NCBI GenBank assembly: GCA_963695645.1
Contig: CAVOHC010000015.1
Span: 62,001 to 126,000 of the forward strand
Source: DATBGO01 sp963695645
GTDB taxonomy: Bacteria; Actinomycetota; Actinomycetes; Streptosporangiales; Streptosporangiaceae
Reading direction: 5' to 3'
DNA length: 64,000 nucleotides
Numbering within the stretch: position 1 is the stretch's first letter; each line of letters opens with the position of its first letter. Below are positions 51,245 to 60,372 of the stretch, piece after piece. Made by a program: the position numbers and the translations under genes. The notes below the pieces were generated by a model. It had not been told where the DNA came from, ran no database searches, and saw nothing but the letters and a program-made list of their open reading frames with translations.

Positions 51245-53887
51245 ATGGGTTTGCACCGCCGGTCCATTCGCCTGAGGATCTTCCTGCTGGTCCTGATCCC
51301 CATTCTGTCTCTGATCGGGCTGTATGCGTTCGTCGTGAGCATTACGGCCAGCGATGCCATCAACCTCGCCAGGTCCAAGACGGTGAAGAACACCATTGGC
51401 TTGCCGACCGGCCAGGTTGAGGCCCAGATCGACGCGGAGCGGCTGATCGCCGTGGTGTACCTGGCCGTCCCTAACCCGCTGACCCTCGGGGCGCTGCACG
51501 CGCAGGAGGTGAAGACGGGCAGGGCCCTGTCGGCCTTCGGCACTGTGGTCAGGTCCGGCGCTACGATGGGTAGCGCTTCCGCGCCGGAAAAGCAGGCATT
51601 CGCAGTTCTGCTCAAGGACACGGCGGGCCTCGGAGCGCTTCGCTCCCAGATCACGTCGCGGAGCATCAGCAGGACGCAGGCGATGAATGGATACAACACT
51701 CTTATCGCCGACGCGGGCATGGTCCTGAATCAGATCATTCTCCAGCAGACCAATGTCCCGCTAGCTACCCAGGGACTCGCACTGGCCGGCGTGGGCAAAT
51801 CCGAGGAGATGCTGCTGCGGGAGGACGCGCTTCTCACCGGCGACCTGGCCGCAGGCTCGTTCAATGTTGCTGACCGGCAGGCATTTGCCGAGCTTGCGGG
51901 AGCTCGCCGGGCTCTTTACGCCCAAACGCTGCCGGATCTCGATCCGATCTACCGGGGCTACTACCTGAAGGACGTCAGTCCGCGGGCCTCCGCCACGCTC
52001 GCTGCTCTCGAAGACGACGTGATCAAGGACCCGAGTCCGCGCCGCGCACCGCCGGTATCACCCGCAGCCTGGACCAAGGCCGTGGAGACGGTCTCGTCCG
52101 GCCTCTCGCTGGCTGGTGAGCAGGCGGCCAACGAGCTGACGATCCGGGCACAGCCAGTCGCCAACGCGACCTATCTGCGGCTCATCCTGGCCGGCGGTCT
52201 CGGGCTGCTGGCGATCATCTTGTCCATCATCATGTCGGTCTGGATCGGCCGCGGACTCGTCCGCCAGCTGGCCGGCCTCCGGCAGTCCGCCCTGGAGCTG
52301 GCCAACGAGCGCCTGCCGCGCCTGGTGCAGCGGTTGCGCGCGGGCCAGGACGTGGATCTGGCTGCGGAGGCACCACAGCTCGAATCGAGTTCTGATGAAA
52401 TCGGCCAGGTCAGAGAAGCCTTCAACGCGGTCCAACGGACGGCGGTAGAAGCGGCGTTCGACGAGGCGAGAGTACGTCGCGGCATCAGCGACGTCTTCCG
52501 CAACCTGGCTAGGCGCAGCCAGTCGCTACTGCACCGGCAGCTAGCACTGCTCGACGCCATGGAACGGCGCGCCACCGAGCCTGGAGAGCTTGAGGACCTG
52601 TTCCGCATCGATCATCTGACCACCCGGATGCGCAGGCACTCTGAGGGCCTGATCATCCTCTCTGGCGGGTCACCAGGCCGTGGCTGGCGCAACCCGGTGC
52701 CGCTCGCCGACGTCTTGCGCGCCGCCGTCGCCGAAGTGGAGGACTACACCAGGATCCGGGTCACGACTGGCACCCGCGCGGCGCTGGTCGGCTCCGCGGT
52801 CGCCGACGTCATTCACCTGATCGCGGAACTGGCCGAGAATGCGACGATTTTCTCGCCGCCCAATACCCCGGTCCGGATCCATGGCGACATTGTCGGCAGG
52901 GGATTCGCCATCGACATCGAGGATCGCGGTCTTGGTATCCCCGATGACAAGCTAGGCGAGATCAATCACAATCTCGCCCACCCGGCGCCATTCGACCTGT
53001 CGGGCAGCGACCAGCTTGGCCTCTTCATTACCGGGCAGCTGGCCCGACGGCACAAGATCCAGGTATCCCTACGGCCCTCACCCTACGGGGGCACCACGGC
53101 GATCGTGCTGATCCCGAAGGCGCTCGTCGTCGACGAGACCAGCGCCGACCTTGAGCCCGGGTCGGCTTCCGACCGTGCGATGCGGCTCACCGGCCGGCAT
53201 GCCGCGCTGCAACAGGGCGCCGGTCCCGAGCCGACTGCCCTCACCCGGGCCAGCGCGTTGTCATCGAGCGCTACTCAGCCGCCCGAACCGGCCGACCCGG
53301 CCGACCCGCCGACGCCCGAACCGGCCGACCCGGCCCCGCCCGAACCGGCAAACCCGCCGCCGCCCGGCCTGACCGTAGATCCTGCGCCCGCCCGGGCCGC
53401 CGGTCAGCAAGCCGATCCTGCGCCCGAACCGGCCTTCGATCCATGGGTCATCCCGCCCGGCCGGGTGCCCGCCGCATCCGCGCCAGCCGCCGACCGTGAC
53501 AGCGAATTCGCGTGGCTTTCCGGCACGGAATCGGCAGCAGGCCCGGCCAGATCGCATGCGTTCGGGGACGACCAGCTACTGGACGAGCATGACGACGCAG
53601 CGGACATGGACCCGCGGGTGACGACCACCGAACTGACGGACCTGGGCCTTCCGGTGCGAGTTCGCCAGGCGAGCCTGGCCCCTCAGCTGAGGAATCGCGG
53701 CGGTTTCGCGGCGTCCGGGAACGGCCCGAGCGGGCCGTCCCCGGAGGCGGCACGCAGCACGGTCTCGGCTCTGCAACGCGGCTGGGAACGTGGCCGGTCT
53801 GCGGCCGGCACCGCGGATCCTGCGTCCGGGACAGTGCTGAGCCCAGAACCCTCCGATGAGGCCGACGCAGCGCGGAGCGATGAGTGA
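51245..53887 (+). CDS. cvnA: CvnA-type sensor histidine-kinase-like protein
   Basis: The 880-residue membrane protein starts with a helix (IRLRIFLLVLIPILSLIGLY), has a large extracytoplasmic sensor (about 40-300, nitrate-sensor-like NIT helices), a second helix (LILAGGLGLLAIILSIIMSV), HAMP, then a kinase-like core with LIAELAENATIFSPP (N-box), DIEDRGLGI and GTTAIVLIP. No clear phospho-His box is seen; RNLARRSQSLLHRQLALLDA is the usual conservon segment. The C-terminal about 230 residues are Pro/Ala/Glu-rich with repeated EPADPADPP units. CvnA proteins act with CvnB-D as a membrane-associated signalling complex. GAGG stands seven bases before the ATG. Confidence 0.9.
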   Translation: MGLHRRSIRLRIFLLVLIPILSLIGLYAFVVSITASDAINLARSKTVKNTIGLPTGQVEAQIDAERLIAVVYLAVPNPLTLGALHAQEVKTGRALSAFGTVVRSGATMGSASAPEKQAFAVLLKDTAGLGALRSQITSRSISRTQAMNGYNTLIADAGMVLNQIILQQTNVPLATQGLALAGVGKSEEMLLREDALLTGDLAAGSFNVADRQAFAELAGARRALYAQTLPDLDPIYRGYYLKDVSPRASATLAALEDDVIKDPSPRRAPPVSPAAWTKAVETVSSGLSLAGEQAANELTIRAQPVANATYLRLILAGGLGLLAIILSIIMSVWIGRGLVRQLAGLRQSALELANERLPRLVQRLRAGQDVDLAAEAPQLESSSDEIGQVREAFNAVQRTAVEAAFDEARVRRGISDVFRNLARRSQSLLHRQLALLDAMERRATEPGELEDLFRIDHLTTRMRRHSEGLIILSGGSPGRGWRNPVPLADVLRAAVAEVEDYTRIRVTTGTRAALVGSAVADVIHLIAELAENATIFSPPNTPVRIHGDIVGRGFAIDIEDRGLGIPDDKLGEINHNLAHPAPFDLSGSDQLGLFITGQLARRHKIQVSLRPSPYGGTTAIVLIPKALVVDETSADLEPGSASDRAMRLTGRHAALQQGAGPEPTALTRASALSSSATQPPEPADPADPPTPEPADPAPPEPANPPPPGLTVDPAPARAAGQQADPAPEPAFDPWVIPPGRVPAASAPAADRDSEFAWLSGTESAAGPARSHAFGDDQLLDEHDDAADMDPRVTTTELTDLGLPVRVRQASLAPQLRNRGGFAASGNGPSGPSPEAARSTVSALQRGWERGRSAAGTADPASGTVLSPEPSDEADAARSDE

Positions 53888-53936
53888 CCTGCCAAACCGC
53901 AGCGGGCTAGACCACTAGACCACCAGGGGGCATCCC

Positions 53937-54344
53937 ATGAGCGTCAGCGAACTTGACTGGCTTCTCGATGACCTGGTCGCAAGGGTCGTCCACATCGACA
54001 AGGCCGCCATTCTGTCCAGGGACGGCCTTGCCATCGGCGCGTCGGCCGGGCTGAGCCGGGAGGATGCCGAGCACCTTTCCGCCGTCGCGGCCGGCTTCCA
54101 GAGCCTGGCCAGGGGGGCGGGTGCACATTTCGGCGGCGGTAACGCGAGGCAGACCATTGTCGAAATGGAATTCGCGTTCTTGTTTGTGACCGCTGCCGGC
54201 GAAGGTAGCTGCCTCGCCGTCTTGACGACGGCCTCGGCTGACGCCGGTCTCGTCGCTTATGAGATGGCGGTTCTCGTCAAACGGGTAGGCGAGCACCTGT
54301 CTGTGTCCCAACGGCCGGTGCGCACCAGCGCAGAGACGAAGTGA
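53937..54344 (+). CDS. cvnB: CvnB, roadblock/LC7 domain protein
   Basis: The 135-residue product matches the conservon roadblock protein: LDWLLDDLVARVVHIDKAAI, LSRDGLAIGASAGLSREDAE, and then VEMEFAFLFVTAAGEGSCLA. Roadblock proteins regulate small GTPases; in conservons CvnB interacts with CvnA and CvnD. It starts 49 bases after cvnA and ends 6 bases before cvnC. Confidence 0.92.
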   Translation: MSVSELDWLLDDLVARVVHIDKAAILSRDGLAIGASAGLSREDAEHLSAVAAGFQSLARGAGAHFGGGNARQTIVEMEFAFLFVTAAGEGSCLAVLTTASADAGLVAYEMAVLVKRVGEHLSVSQRPVRTSAETK

Positions 54345-54350
54345 TTTCCG

Positions 54351-54722
54351 GTGTCCCCGGCCGCAGACAGGTGGCTTGACAGCGACGCCGGGCCGGTGGT
54401 CCGCCCTTACGCCCTGACTGGCGGCCGGACCCGGCCCAGCGGTGAGAGCTTCGACCTGGTCTCCATGGTGGTGGCAATCCGCGGCGCCCAGGCCGACCTC
54501 CAGGGTCTCGAGCCCGAGCACCTGCTCGTGCTACGCCGGTGCCGCCTCCCGATCTCGGTGGCTGACCTGGCGGCCGACCTTGACCTTCCGCTCGGCGTGG
54601 TCCGGATTCTCATCGCCGACATAAGGGACCGCGGCCTTGTCGCAGTTCATCACCCGGTGCCGGTCAGGCTGACCGACCCGCGCCTGCTTCGGGAGGTGGC
54701 GGATGCACTACGCAGGCTCTGA
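54351..54722 (+). CDS. cvnC: CvnC, DUF742 protein
   Basis: The 123-residue product shows the DUF742 signature: VVRPYALTGGRTRPSGESFD, LEPEHLLVLRRCRLPISVAD and LPLGVVRILIADIRDRGLVA, with a winged-helix-like end. It starts at GTG 54351. It is part of the cvnABCD operon; the last 20 bases overlap cvnD. Precise role unknown. Confidence 0.92.
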   Translation: MSPAADRWLDSDAGPVVRPYALTGGRTRPSGESFDLVSMVVAIRGAQADLQGLEPEHLLVLRRCRLPISVADLAADLDLPLGVVRILIADIRDRGLVAVHHPVPVRLTDPRLLREVADALRRL

Positions 54723-55317
54723 CGAGGGTGGTTATTCGCACCCAACGCCGATAGCAATCAAAATCCTCGTCGCGGGCGGTTTCGGCGCCGGCAAGACCAC
54801 CCTGGTGAGTTCCGTGACCGAGATCCGGCCCCTGCGGACCGAAGAGCACCTGAGCGAGCCGGGTACGCATATCGACCTGACCGACGGGGTGGAGCACAAG
54901 ACCACCACCACGGTCGCGATGGACTTCGGGCGCATCACCATCCGCGAGGACCTGGTCGTGTATCTGTTCGGCACGCCAGGCCAGCGCCGCTTCTGGTTCA
55001 TGTGGGACGACCTCTCGTTCGGGGCCCTCGGCGCGGTGATCATGGCGGACACCCGGCGGCTCGCCGACTGCTTCGCCTCAGTTGACTACTTTGAACGCCA
55101 GGGAACGCCCTTCATCGTGGCGGTGAACTGCTTTGCCGGAGCGAAGCGCTTTCCTGAGGCCGCCGTCCGTACTGCGCTCGACCTCGATCCCGATGTACCC
55201 GTCGTGATATGCGACGCGCGCCAGCGAGCGTCGTCCCGCGATGTCCTGATCGTTCTCGTCGAGCACGCCATAAACCTGCTCAGCATGGATCCTGCCGACG
55301 TCAGCCCCGCCAGATGA
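54703..55317 (+). CDS. cvnD: CvnD, Ras-like GTP/ATP-binding protein
   Basis: The 204-residue small NTPase has the P-loop VAGGFGAGKTTLVSSVTEI, a G3-like TPGQRRFWFMWDD and a VNCFAGAKRF segment in place of the usual NKxD, as is normal in conservon GTPases. It overlaps cvnC, so coupling is tight. Its last 17 bases overlap the 3' end of the convergent phosphatase gene. In studied conservons the GTPase releases or recruits the others in a nucleotide-dependent way. Confidence 0.92.
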   Translation: MHYAGSDEGGYSHPTPIAIKILVAGGFGAGKTTLVSSVTEIRPLRTEEHLSEPGTHIDLTDGVEHKTTTTVAMDFGRITIREDLVVYLFGTPGQRRFWFMWDDLSFGALGAVIMADTRRLADCFASVDYFERQGTPFIVAVNCFAGAKRFPEAAVRTALDLDPDVPVVICDARQRASSRDVLIVLVEHAINLLSMDPADVSPAR

Positions 55318-56425
55318 GCACGAGTGCGCAGTCGTCGGAGCTGCGCTCCCCTTCCTGCATCGTCTGGACGAGGCGCGCGGCGCCTGCCCCGAAGCCGGAG
55401 GTCACCAGGCGGTCCGCCGCGCCAAGCAGCCGGTCAATGCCCACGTCGATATCCCGGCCCGGCGCCTCGACGAGCCCGTCGGTGTAGAGCATCAGCGCAT
55501 CTCCAGGCCGCAGCGCGCCGCGCTCAGGGACACTCCGCAGATCAGGTACCACGCCCAGCACCACGCCGCGGGCCCGGGTAAGCCGCCACTTACCGCTGCC
55601 GGCCTCGAAATGCGCCGCTGGCGGGTGACCGGCTGAGTCAACCACATATTCTCCCGTCGCCAGGTCAATCGCGAGATGCACTGCCGTCACGAAGCCCTCG
55701 GCAACGGCGCCACGCCGCAGGTAGGCATTGCAGCAGGCCAGGAATTGCTCAGCAGGAACCGAGCCGAGAAGGCCCCCGAACGCGCCGGACAGCAGCAAGG
55801 CCCTGGTCCCGGCGTCGATCCCCTTGCCGGACACGTCCACTAGCGCTACTTCGAGTGCCTTCCCGTCACATGCGGAGACCACGAAGTCACCGCCGAACGA
55901 CGAGCCCCCCGCTGGCCTGAGCACCGACACGGACCGCCAGCCAGCAGGCAGCTCGGGCAGCCTGCTCTGGGCACGGATCCGGTCCCGCAGCTCAATCAGC
56001 ATCTGGTCGCCGCGCAGTCCCTGGACGCCGAGCTTCTCCCTGGTCCTGGCGAGCACATCGGCAACCAGGGCAGTGACCACGATGGTGGCGACGATGCCCG
56101 GCTCAGCACGGCCCTCCAGCCAGTCATAAGCGAGCATCGCGGCGACCACGCAGAACAAGATCCGCAGCGCCCGCGGCCACAGCAACAGGCCACCGGCCAG
56201 GATTGGAAGGATCATCACGCCGGGCGAGAACCACGACACCGACACCTGCACCGCGGCGGCGCCGATCACCACCACAGCGATCGCCAGCCCGAACGCCAGG
56301 CGGCGGTTCCTGGTGATGAACTGGCGGCGGATCACGCCGCGCAGCCGGTGCAGCGCTGCCTGCGCCGCGGCCATGAACCGGTGCGGGACGTGATGAACCA
56401 TGATGGCGGAACTGTACCGGTACAT
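55301..56425 (-). CDS. Membrane SpoIIE/PP2C-family phosphatase
   Basis: The 374-residue product has about four membrane helices in the first 140 residues (LAFGLAIAVVVIGAAAVQVS, VMILPILAGGLLLWP, ILFCVVAAMLAYDW, GIVATIVVTALVADVLA), then a SpoIIE domain: SSFGGDFVVSACDG, VALVDVSGKGIDAG, YVVDSAGHPPAAHF, LYTDGLVEAPGRDI and SSDDCALVLIW. Metal-binding Asp residues are in place. It is a regulator of anti-anti-sigma or STAS proteins by family. It is convergent with, and overlaps, cvnD. The gap of about 310 bases upstream (56426-56738) shows no gene. Confidence 0.85.
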   Translation of the reverse strand: MYRYSSAIMVHHVPHRFMAAAQAALHRLRGVIRRQFITRNRRLAFGLAIAVVVIGAAAVQVSVSWFSPGVMILPILAGGLLLWPRALRILFCVVAAMLAYDWLEGRAEPGIVATIVVTALVADVLARTREKLGVQGLRGDQMLIELRDRIRAQSRLPELPAGWRSVSVLRPAGGSSFGGDFVVSACDGKALEVALVDVSGKGIDAGTRALLLSGAFGGLLGSVPAEQFLACCNAYLRRGAVAEGFVTAVHLAIDLATGEYVVDSAGHPPAAHFEAGSGKWRLTRARGVVLGVVPDLRSVPERGALRPGDALMLYTDGLVEAPGRDIDVGIDRLLGAADRLVTSGFGAGAARLVQTMQEGERSSDDCALVLIWRG

Positions 56426-56738
56426 GCAGTATGCTCACCCGCGGTAAACCCGTTAGCCGCGCGAAGCGGGCCGCCGCGGCTGACGGACGGCCTGCGGGTC
56501 CGCGGTCGGCGCTCGCGGGCGGGCGCCCAGCAGGGCACGGCTCCTGCCAGGTGGACCAGGTCATCGAAGTGACGGATCATATCCTGGACAGCAACCGGGC
56601 ACCGCGGCCTGGCGGCCGGACCGCGGGCGACATGCCCTGCCCACGCTCGACCGCGCCGTCATGGAATCCAGCGCCATGGCGTCCGGCGATTTCTGACCCC
56701 TACCCGATCGCGAGACGGGATGGACCGCTTTGACAGGC

Positions 56739-57323
56739 ATGAAAGTGACGGTTGGCGCGGCTATGCGGGCCAGGGACGTGTCGAGGCCGCACGCCGAGCA
56801 TGATGCACAGGCGCGCGAGCGCGACACCCAGGCCGTCGGCGCCGGCCCGCCAGGACAGCCAAGCCCGCTCCTAGGAGGCCAGCCAGCCCGCGAGGGCCCG
56901 CCAGACCCGGCCAGCCAGCCGGGCCGCACCGGTCAGCCGGCTCCCGCGGGTCAGCCAGGGCCGGCAAGTCAGCGGAGCCGCGCACGCCGGCCTGCCCCGC
57001 AAGGCCAGCGCAGCCCAGCGGGCCAGCCCGCCCAGCCGAACCGCGCAGGCCAGGGCGCCCAGCCGAACCGCGCAGGCCAGGGCGCCCAGCCGAACCGCGC
57101 AGGCCAGCCCGCCCAGCCGAACCGCGCGCGCGAGGCCGCCCTGCCCAGCCCAGCCGCCAGGCAGGGTCCGGTGCCCGGGGCGGGCGGGGCGAGGCAGGAA
57201 GGCCGCGCCACCCGTCACGGGGCGTCAGAGCTTCCCGGCGCCGCGGCCCCGCCAGGCGGCGACCAGCCCGCCCCGCAGGCCGGCCGAGCCTCCGGCAAGC
57301 GGCGGCGGCGGCGCCCCAGGTGA
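56739..57323 (+). CDS. Pro/Gln/Ala-rich low-complexity ORF with basic C-terminus
   Basis: About 194 codons, hydrophilic throughout, with units such as GQPAQPNRA and GQGAQPNRA (three nearly identical 27-bp DNA copies at about 57035-57115), ending in a KRRRRR cluster. Third positions are G/C-rich, but so are some minus-strand frames, so coding on this strand is not certain. Its stop overlaps the start of the next small ORF (GTGA), which favours this strand. There is no signal peptide and no known domain. The start at ATG 56739 is a guess; TTG 56730 and ATG 56763 are options. Confidence 0.35.
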   Translation: MKVTVGAAMRARDVSRPHAEHDAQARERDTQAVGAGPPGQPSPLLGGQPAREGPPDPASQPGRTGQPAPAGQPGPASQRSRARRPAPQGQRSPAGQPAQPNRAGQGAQPNRAGQGAQPNRAGQPAQPNRAREAALPSPAARQGPVPGAGGARQEGRATRHGASELPGAAAPPGGDQPAPQAGRASGKRRRRRPR

Positions 57324-57553
57324 CGTGCCCCGGCGCGGGACTAGATCCGGTACCGGTCATAGATGATCTTGGTCCTGGAGGACGCCCGACTTCTGCCACG
57401 GTCGTCTGCAGCGCAGGCCGGCGCGGTCTTGAGATCGAACTGGATCCGGAGGACCTGGTCCGGGTCGCGAACGCGATAGTGACCCGGATCTCGCAGCCAA
57501 AGCTCCGCTCACCCGGAAGGGCCGGCCATCGACCCGTTATTAGGTTAGCCTAA
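57320..57553 (+). CDS. Small ORF of unknown function ending in the iron box
   Basis: 77 codons. The middle part looks protein-like: TSATVVCSAGRRGLEIELDP, EDLVRVANAIVTRI, and then RAGHRPVIRLA. It starts with a GTG that overlaps the previous stop. Its TAA (57551-57553) lies inside the iron box of the following transporter operon. I do not recognise it. It could be a small regulatory or structural partner of the upstream low-complexity protein, or non-coding. Confidence 0.35.
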   Translation: MTCPGAGLDPVPVIDDLGPGGRPTSATVVCSAGRRGLEIELDPEDLVRVANAIVTRISQPKLRSPGRAGHRPVIRLA

Positions 57554-57558
57554 GCTAA
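57540..57558. promoter_or_regulatory. Iron box (IdeR/DmdR/DtxR-type operator)
   Basis: TTAGGTTAGCCTAAGCTAA matches the actinobacterial DtxR-family consensus TTAGGTTAGGCTAACCTAA at 17 of 19 positions, counted by eye. It stands 65 bases before the first start of a ferric-transport operon. Iron-replete repression by an IdeR or DmdR regulator is the expected behaviour. Confidence 0.8.
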
Positions 57559-57622
57559 TCTGACCACTGATGACCCTCTGGCCGGACGGGACGATGATCA
57601 CGGAATACCAGGCAGTTGTTCG

Positions 57623-58735
57623 GTGTCAGCAGCAGCGGCACGGCAGGGAGCCAGCCGCCATGGCGGGCGACCGGATCGGCGCGCTCTCGTCTGGCCCGGT
57701 GTGGTGAGCCGCCGGGCCGCTGTCGTCGCCGCGATGGTCATCGGCGGCGGGCTGCTGGCCGGCTGCGGCGCCGCCGGGGGGTCGGGCAGCACGTCGCTCA
57801 CGCTCTACAGCGGCCAGCATGTGCAGACGACGGACAGCCTCGTCGCCGCTTTCGAGAAGAAGACGGGCATTACCGTCAGTGTCCGCAGCAACGACGAAGA
57901 TACCCTGGCCGACCAGATTGTCACGGAGGGATCTCACTCCCCCGCCGACGTGTTCTATACCGAGAACTCGCCTCCGCTGGAGCATCTCCAGGCCGATGGC
58001 CTGCTGGCCCGGACCGACACCTCGACGCTGGCCCGTACCCCGGCGCAGTACAGCTCGCCGCGCGGCGACTGGGTCGGCGTGTCAGCGAGGGTCAGCGTGC
58101 TCCTTTACAACCCCGCCCTGATTGCCGCGAGCCAGCTTCCCGCCAGTGTCAGCCAGCTGGCGCAAGCCCGCTACCGGGGCAAGCTGGCCCTGGCCCCGCA
58201 GGAGACTGACTTCCAGCCCATCGTCACCGCATACGCGCGGGCCCATGGCGAGCCTGCCGCCCTCGCCTGGCTCAGGGCCATCAAGGCGGGCGCGGCCGGC
58301 CACATCTACCCCGACAACGAGACGATCGCCGACCAGGTGAACCGCGGCGCCATCGCCTTCGGCATCGTGAATCAGTACTACTGGTACCGGCTGCGGGCCG
58401 AGATCGGCACCGGGAACATGCGCTCCAGGATCGCCTACTTCGCCCCGCACGACCCGGGCTACGTGACCGACGTGTCCGGGGCCGCAGTGCTGAAGTCGAG
58501 CACCCATCAGGCAGCGGCGCAGAAGTTCGTCGCGTTCCTGGTCAGTAAGCAGGCTCAGGAAATCATCGCGGACCCGAGCAAATCGATCAGCTTTGAGTAC
58601 CCGATCGCCTCAGGCGTCACGACGATGGCCCCGGAGAAGCCGTTCGATCAGCTGCAGCCCTATCCGATCACGATCGCGGAGCTCGGCACCGGGACCACGG
58701 CCATTTCCTTGATGCGCGAAGCTGGCCTGCTGTGA
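57623..58735 (+). CDS. FbpA-type ferric-iron substrate-binding lipoprotein
   Basis: The 370-residue ABC binding protein has a lipoprotein signal (VVAAMVIGGGLLAGCG) and then a class II periplasmic-binding fold: LTLYSGQHVQTTDSLVAAFE, GSHSPADVFYTENSPPLEHL, and NQYYWYRLRAEIG. The paired tyrosines (QYYWY) are the usual Fe3+ ligands in FbpA/FutA proteins. I took GTG 57623 as start; GTG 57701, just before the RRAAVV signal, is a plausible shorter start. An iron box lies upstream, and permease and ATPase genes follow. Confidence 0.88.
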   Translation: MSAAAARQGASRHGGRPDRRALVWPGVVSRRAAVVAAMVIGGGLLAGCGAAGGSGSTSLTLYSGQHVQTTDSLVAAFEKKTGITVSVRSNDEDTLADQIVTEGSHSPADVFYTENSPPLEHLQADGLLARTDTSTLARTPAQYSSPRGDWVGVSARVSVLLYNPALIAASQLPASVSQLAQARYRGKLALAPQETDFQPIVTAYARAHGEPAALAWLRAIKAGAAGHIYPDNETIADQVNRGAIAFGIVNQYYWYRLRAEIGTGNMRSRIAYFAPHDPGYVTDVSGAAVLKSSTHQAAAQKFVAFLVSKQAQEIIADPSKSISFEYPIASGVTTMAPEKPFDQLQPYPITIAELGTGTTAISLMREAGLL

Positions 58736-58760
58736 CGTCCGCTGCTGCCGGCCGGATGTG

Positions 58761-60368
58761 ATGGCGCTCTCGCCCGCACGCCAGGCACCCGCTCCGGAGC
58801 GCACCGGGCCGCCGCCCGAGCCGGGTCGGGGACCGCAGCGGGCCCGCCGGCCCGTAGTGCTGCTGACCGCGAGCTCAGCCGTGGCCGCGCTACTGGCGCT
58901 GCCGCTGATCTTCCTGCTGATCGAGGCACACGGCGCGGGGACCGCCGCGGTCGCGCGCATGATCTTCCGCCGCCCCACTGCCGACCTGCTCTGGAACACG
59001 GTCCGGCTCACCGTGGTGGTCACCGTCTTGTGCGCGATCATCGGGACGCTGACGGCGTGGTTCGTCGAGCGGACTGACCTGCCCGGACGGCGGGTCTGGG
59101 CAGTGCTGATCGTAGTTCCGCTGGCGATCCCTGACTTCGTGGTGAGCTTCGGCTGGGCCTCGCTGTGGACCTGGGTGCAGGGCTTCCGCGGGGCCGTCAT
59201 CGTGATGACCCTCGCCGTCTATCCGCTGGTCTACCTGCCGGTCGCAGCCAGCCTGCGCGCGGCCGATCCCGGGCAGGAGGAGGTAGCGCGCAGCCTCGGC
59301 GCCGGGCGGGTACGTACGTTCTTCCGGATCACGCTGAGCCAGGCGCGCGGCGCGATCCTGGGCGGCTGCCTGCTCGTCGCGCTCGTGCTGCTCGCCGAAT
59401 ACGGCGCCTTCGAGATCCTCGGCTACCAGACCTTCACTACCGAGATCTTCACCGAGTTCTCGATCTCGTTCAGCGTTCCGGCGGCCTGCGCGCTATCCCT
59501 GGTGCTGGTGCTGCTGAGCCTGGTTGTCCTGGCCGGGGAGGGCGCGCTGCGCGGCCGGGGGAAGGCCAGCCGGTCCGGGCCGCAGGCGCAGCGCCGGCTG
59601 CCGCCGCAGCGGCTCGGCCGGGCCAGGTTCCCGGTGCTGGCGGGCCTCGGGCTGCTCAGCCTGCTGGCGCTCGGCGTGCCTGTCGGCGCCAGCGGGTACT
59701 GGATTTTCGAAGGCGGGGCTCACTCCATCACCGGCGTCACGCTGCCAGGAGCGGCCCTGCACACCGCCCTGTACGGGGCGGGCGCGGCCGTGCTTGACAC
59801 GGTGCTGGCCCTTCCCGTCGCCCTGCTGGCCATCCGGCATCCCGGACGGGTCAGGTACCTGCTCGAACGCAGCACCTACCTGGTGCTCGCGACACCCGGG
59901 GTGGTCGCGGCGTTCGCGCTCTCGTACTTCACCGAGCGGTATGCGGGCGGCTTCCTCTACCAGACCGCAGCGCTGCTAGTCCTCTGCTACGCGATCATGT
60001 TCTTCCCGCTCGCGCTGGTTGGCGTCAAGGCCTCCCTCGCCCGCGCACCGGCCAGCCTGGACGAGGTGGCCCGCTCGCTCGGCCAGCGCAGGCTGGCCGT
60101 CTTGTGGCGGGTAACACTCCGGCTGGCCGGGCCTGGCCTCGCGGCAGCGTTCTGCCTGGTCTTCTTGTCCGTGGTGACGGAACTCACCGCGACGCTGCTG
60201 CTGATCCCGACCGGCGTGCAGACCCTCGCCACGCAGTTCTGGGTCTACCAGCAGAATCTGTCCTACGGGCAGGCGGCCCCGTTCGCGCTGGTCATGATTG
60301 CCCTGGCCGCCGTGCCGAGCTACGTGCTCGGGCGATTCTTCGACCGGTCGGCGCACCCGCAAGAATGA
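58761..60368 (+). CDS. FbpB-type iron ABC permease (two fused permease domains)
   Basis: The 535-residue membrane protein has about 12 helices and two binding-protein-dependent transport domains. The EAA-like loops read AASLRAADPGQEEVARSLGA and ASLARAPASLDEVARSLGQR, one per half, as in FbpB/CysW-like fused permeases. ATG 58761 immediately follows GTG 58758; either may be used. It is 25 bases after the binding-protein gene and 4 bases before the ATPase gene. Confidence 0.9.
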   Translation: MALSPARQAPAPERTGPPPEPGRGPQRARRPVVLLTASSAVAALLALPLIFLLIEAHGAGTAAVARMIFRRPTADLLWNTVRLTVVVTVLCAIIGTLTAWFVERTDLPGRRVWAVLIVVPLAIPDFVVSFGWASLWTWVQGFRGAVIVMTLAVYPLVYLPVAASLRAADPGQEEVARSLGAGRVRTFFRITLSQARGAILGGCLLVALVLLAEYGAFEILGYQTFTTEIFTEFSISFSVPAACALSLVLVLLSLVVLAGEGALRGRGKASRSGPQAQRRLPPQRLGRARFPVLAGLGLLSLLALGVPVGASGYWIFEGGAHSITGVTLPGAALHTALYGAGAAVLDTVLALPVALLAIRHPGRVRYLLERSTYLVLATPGVVAAFALSYFTERYAGGFLYQTAALLVLCYAIMFFPLALVGVKASLARAPASLDEVARSLGQRRLAVLWRVTLRLAGPGLAAAFCLVFLSVVTELTATLLLIPTGVQTLATQFWVYQQNLSYGQAAPFALVMIALAAVPSYVLGRFFDRSAHPQE

Positions 60369-60372
60369 GGGC

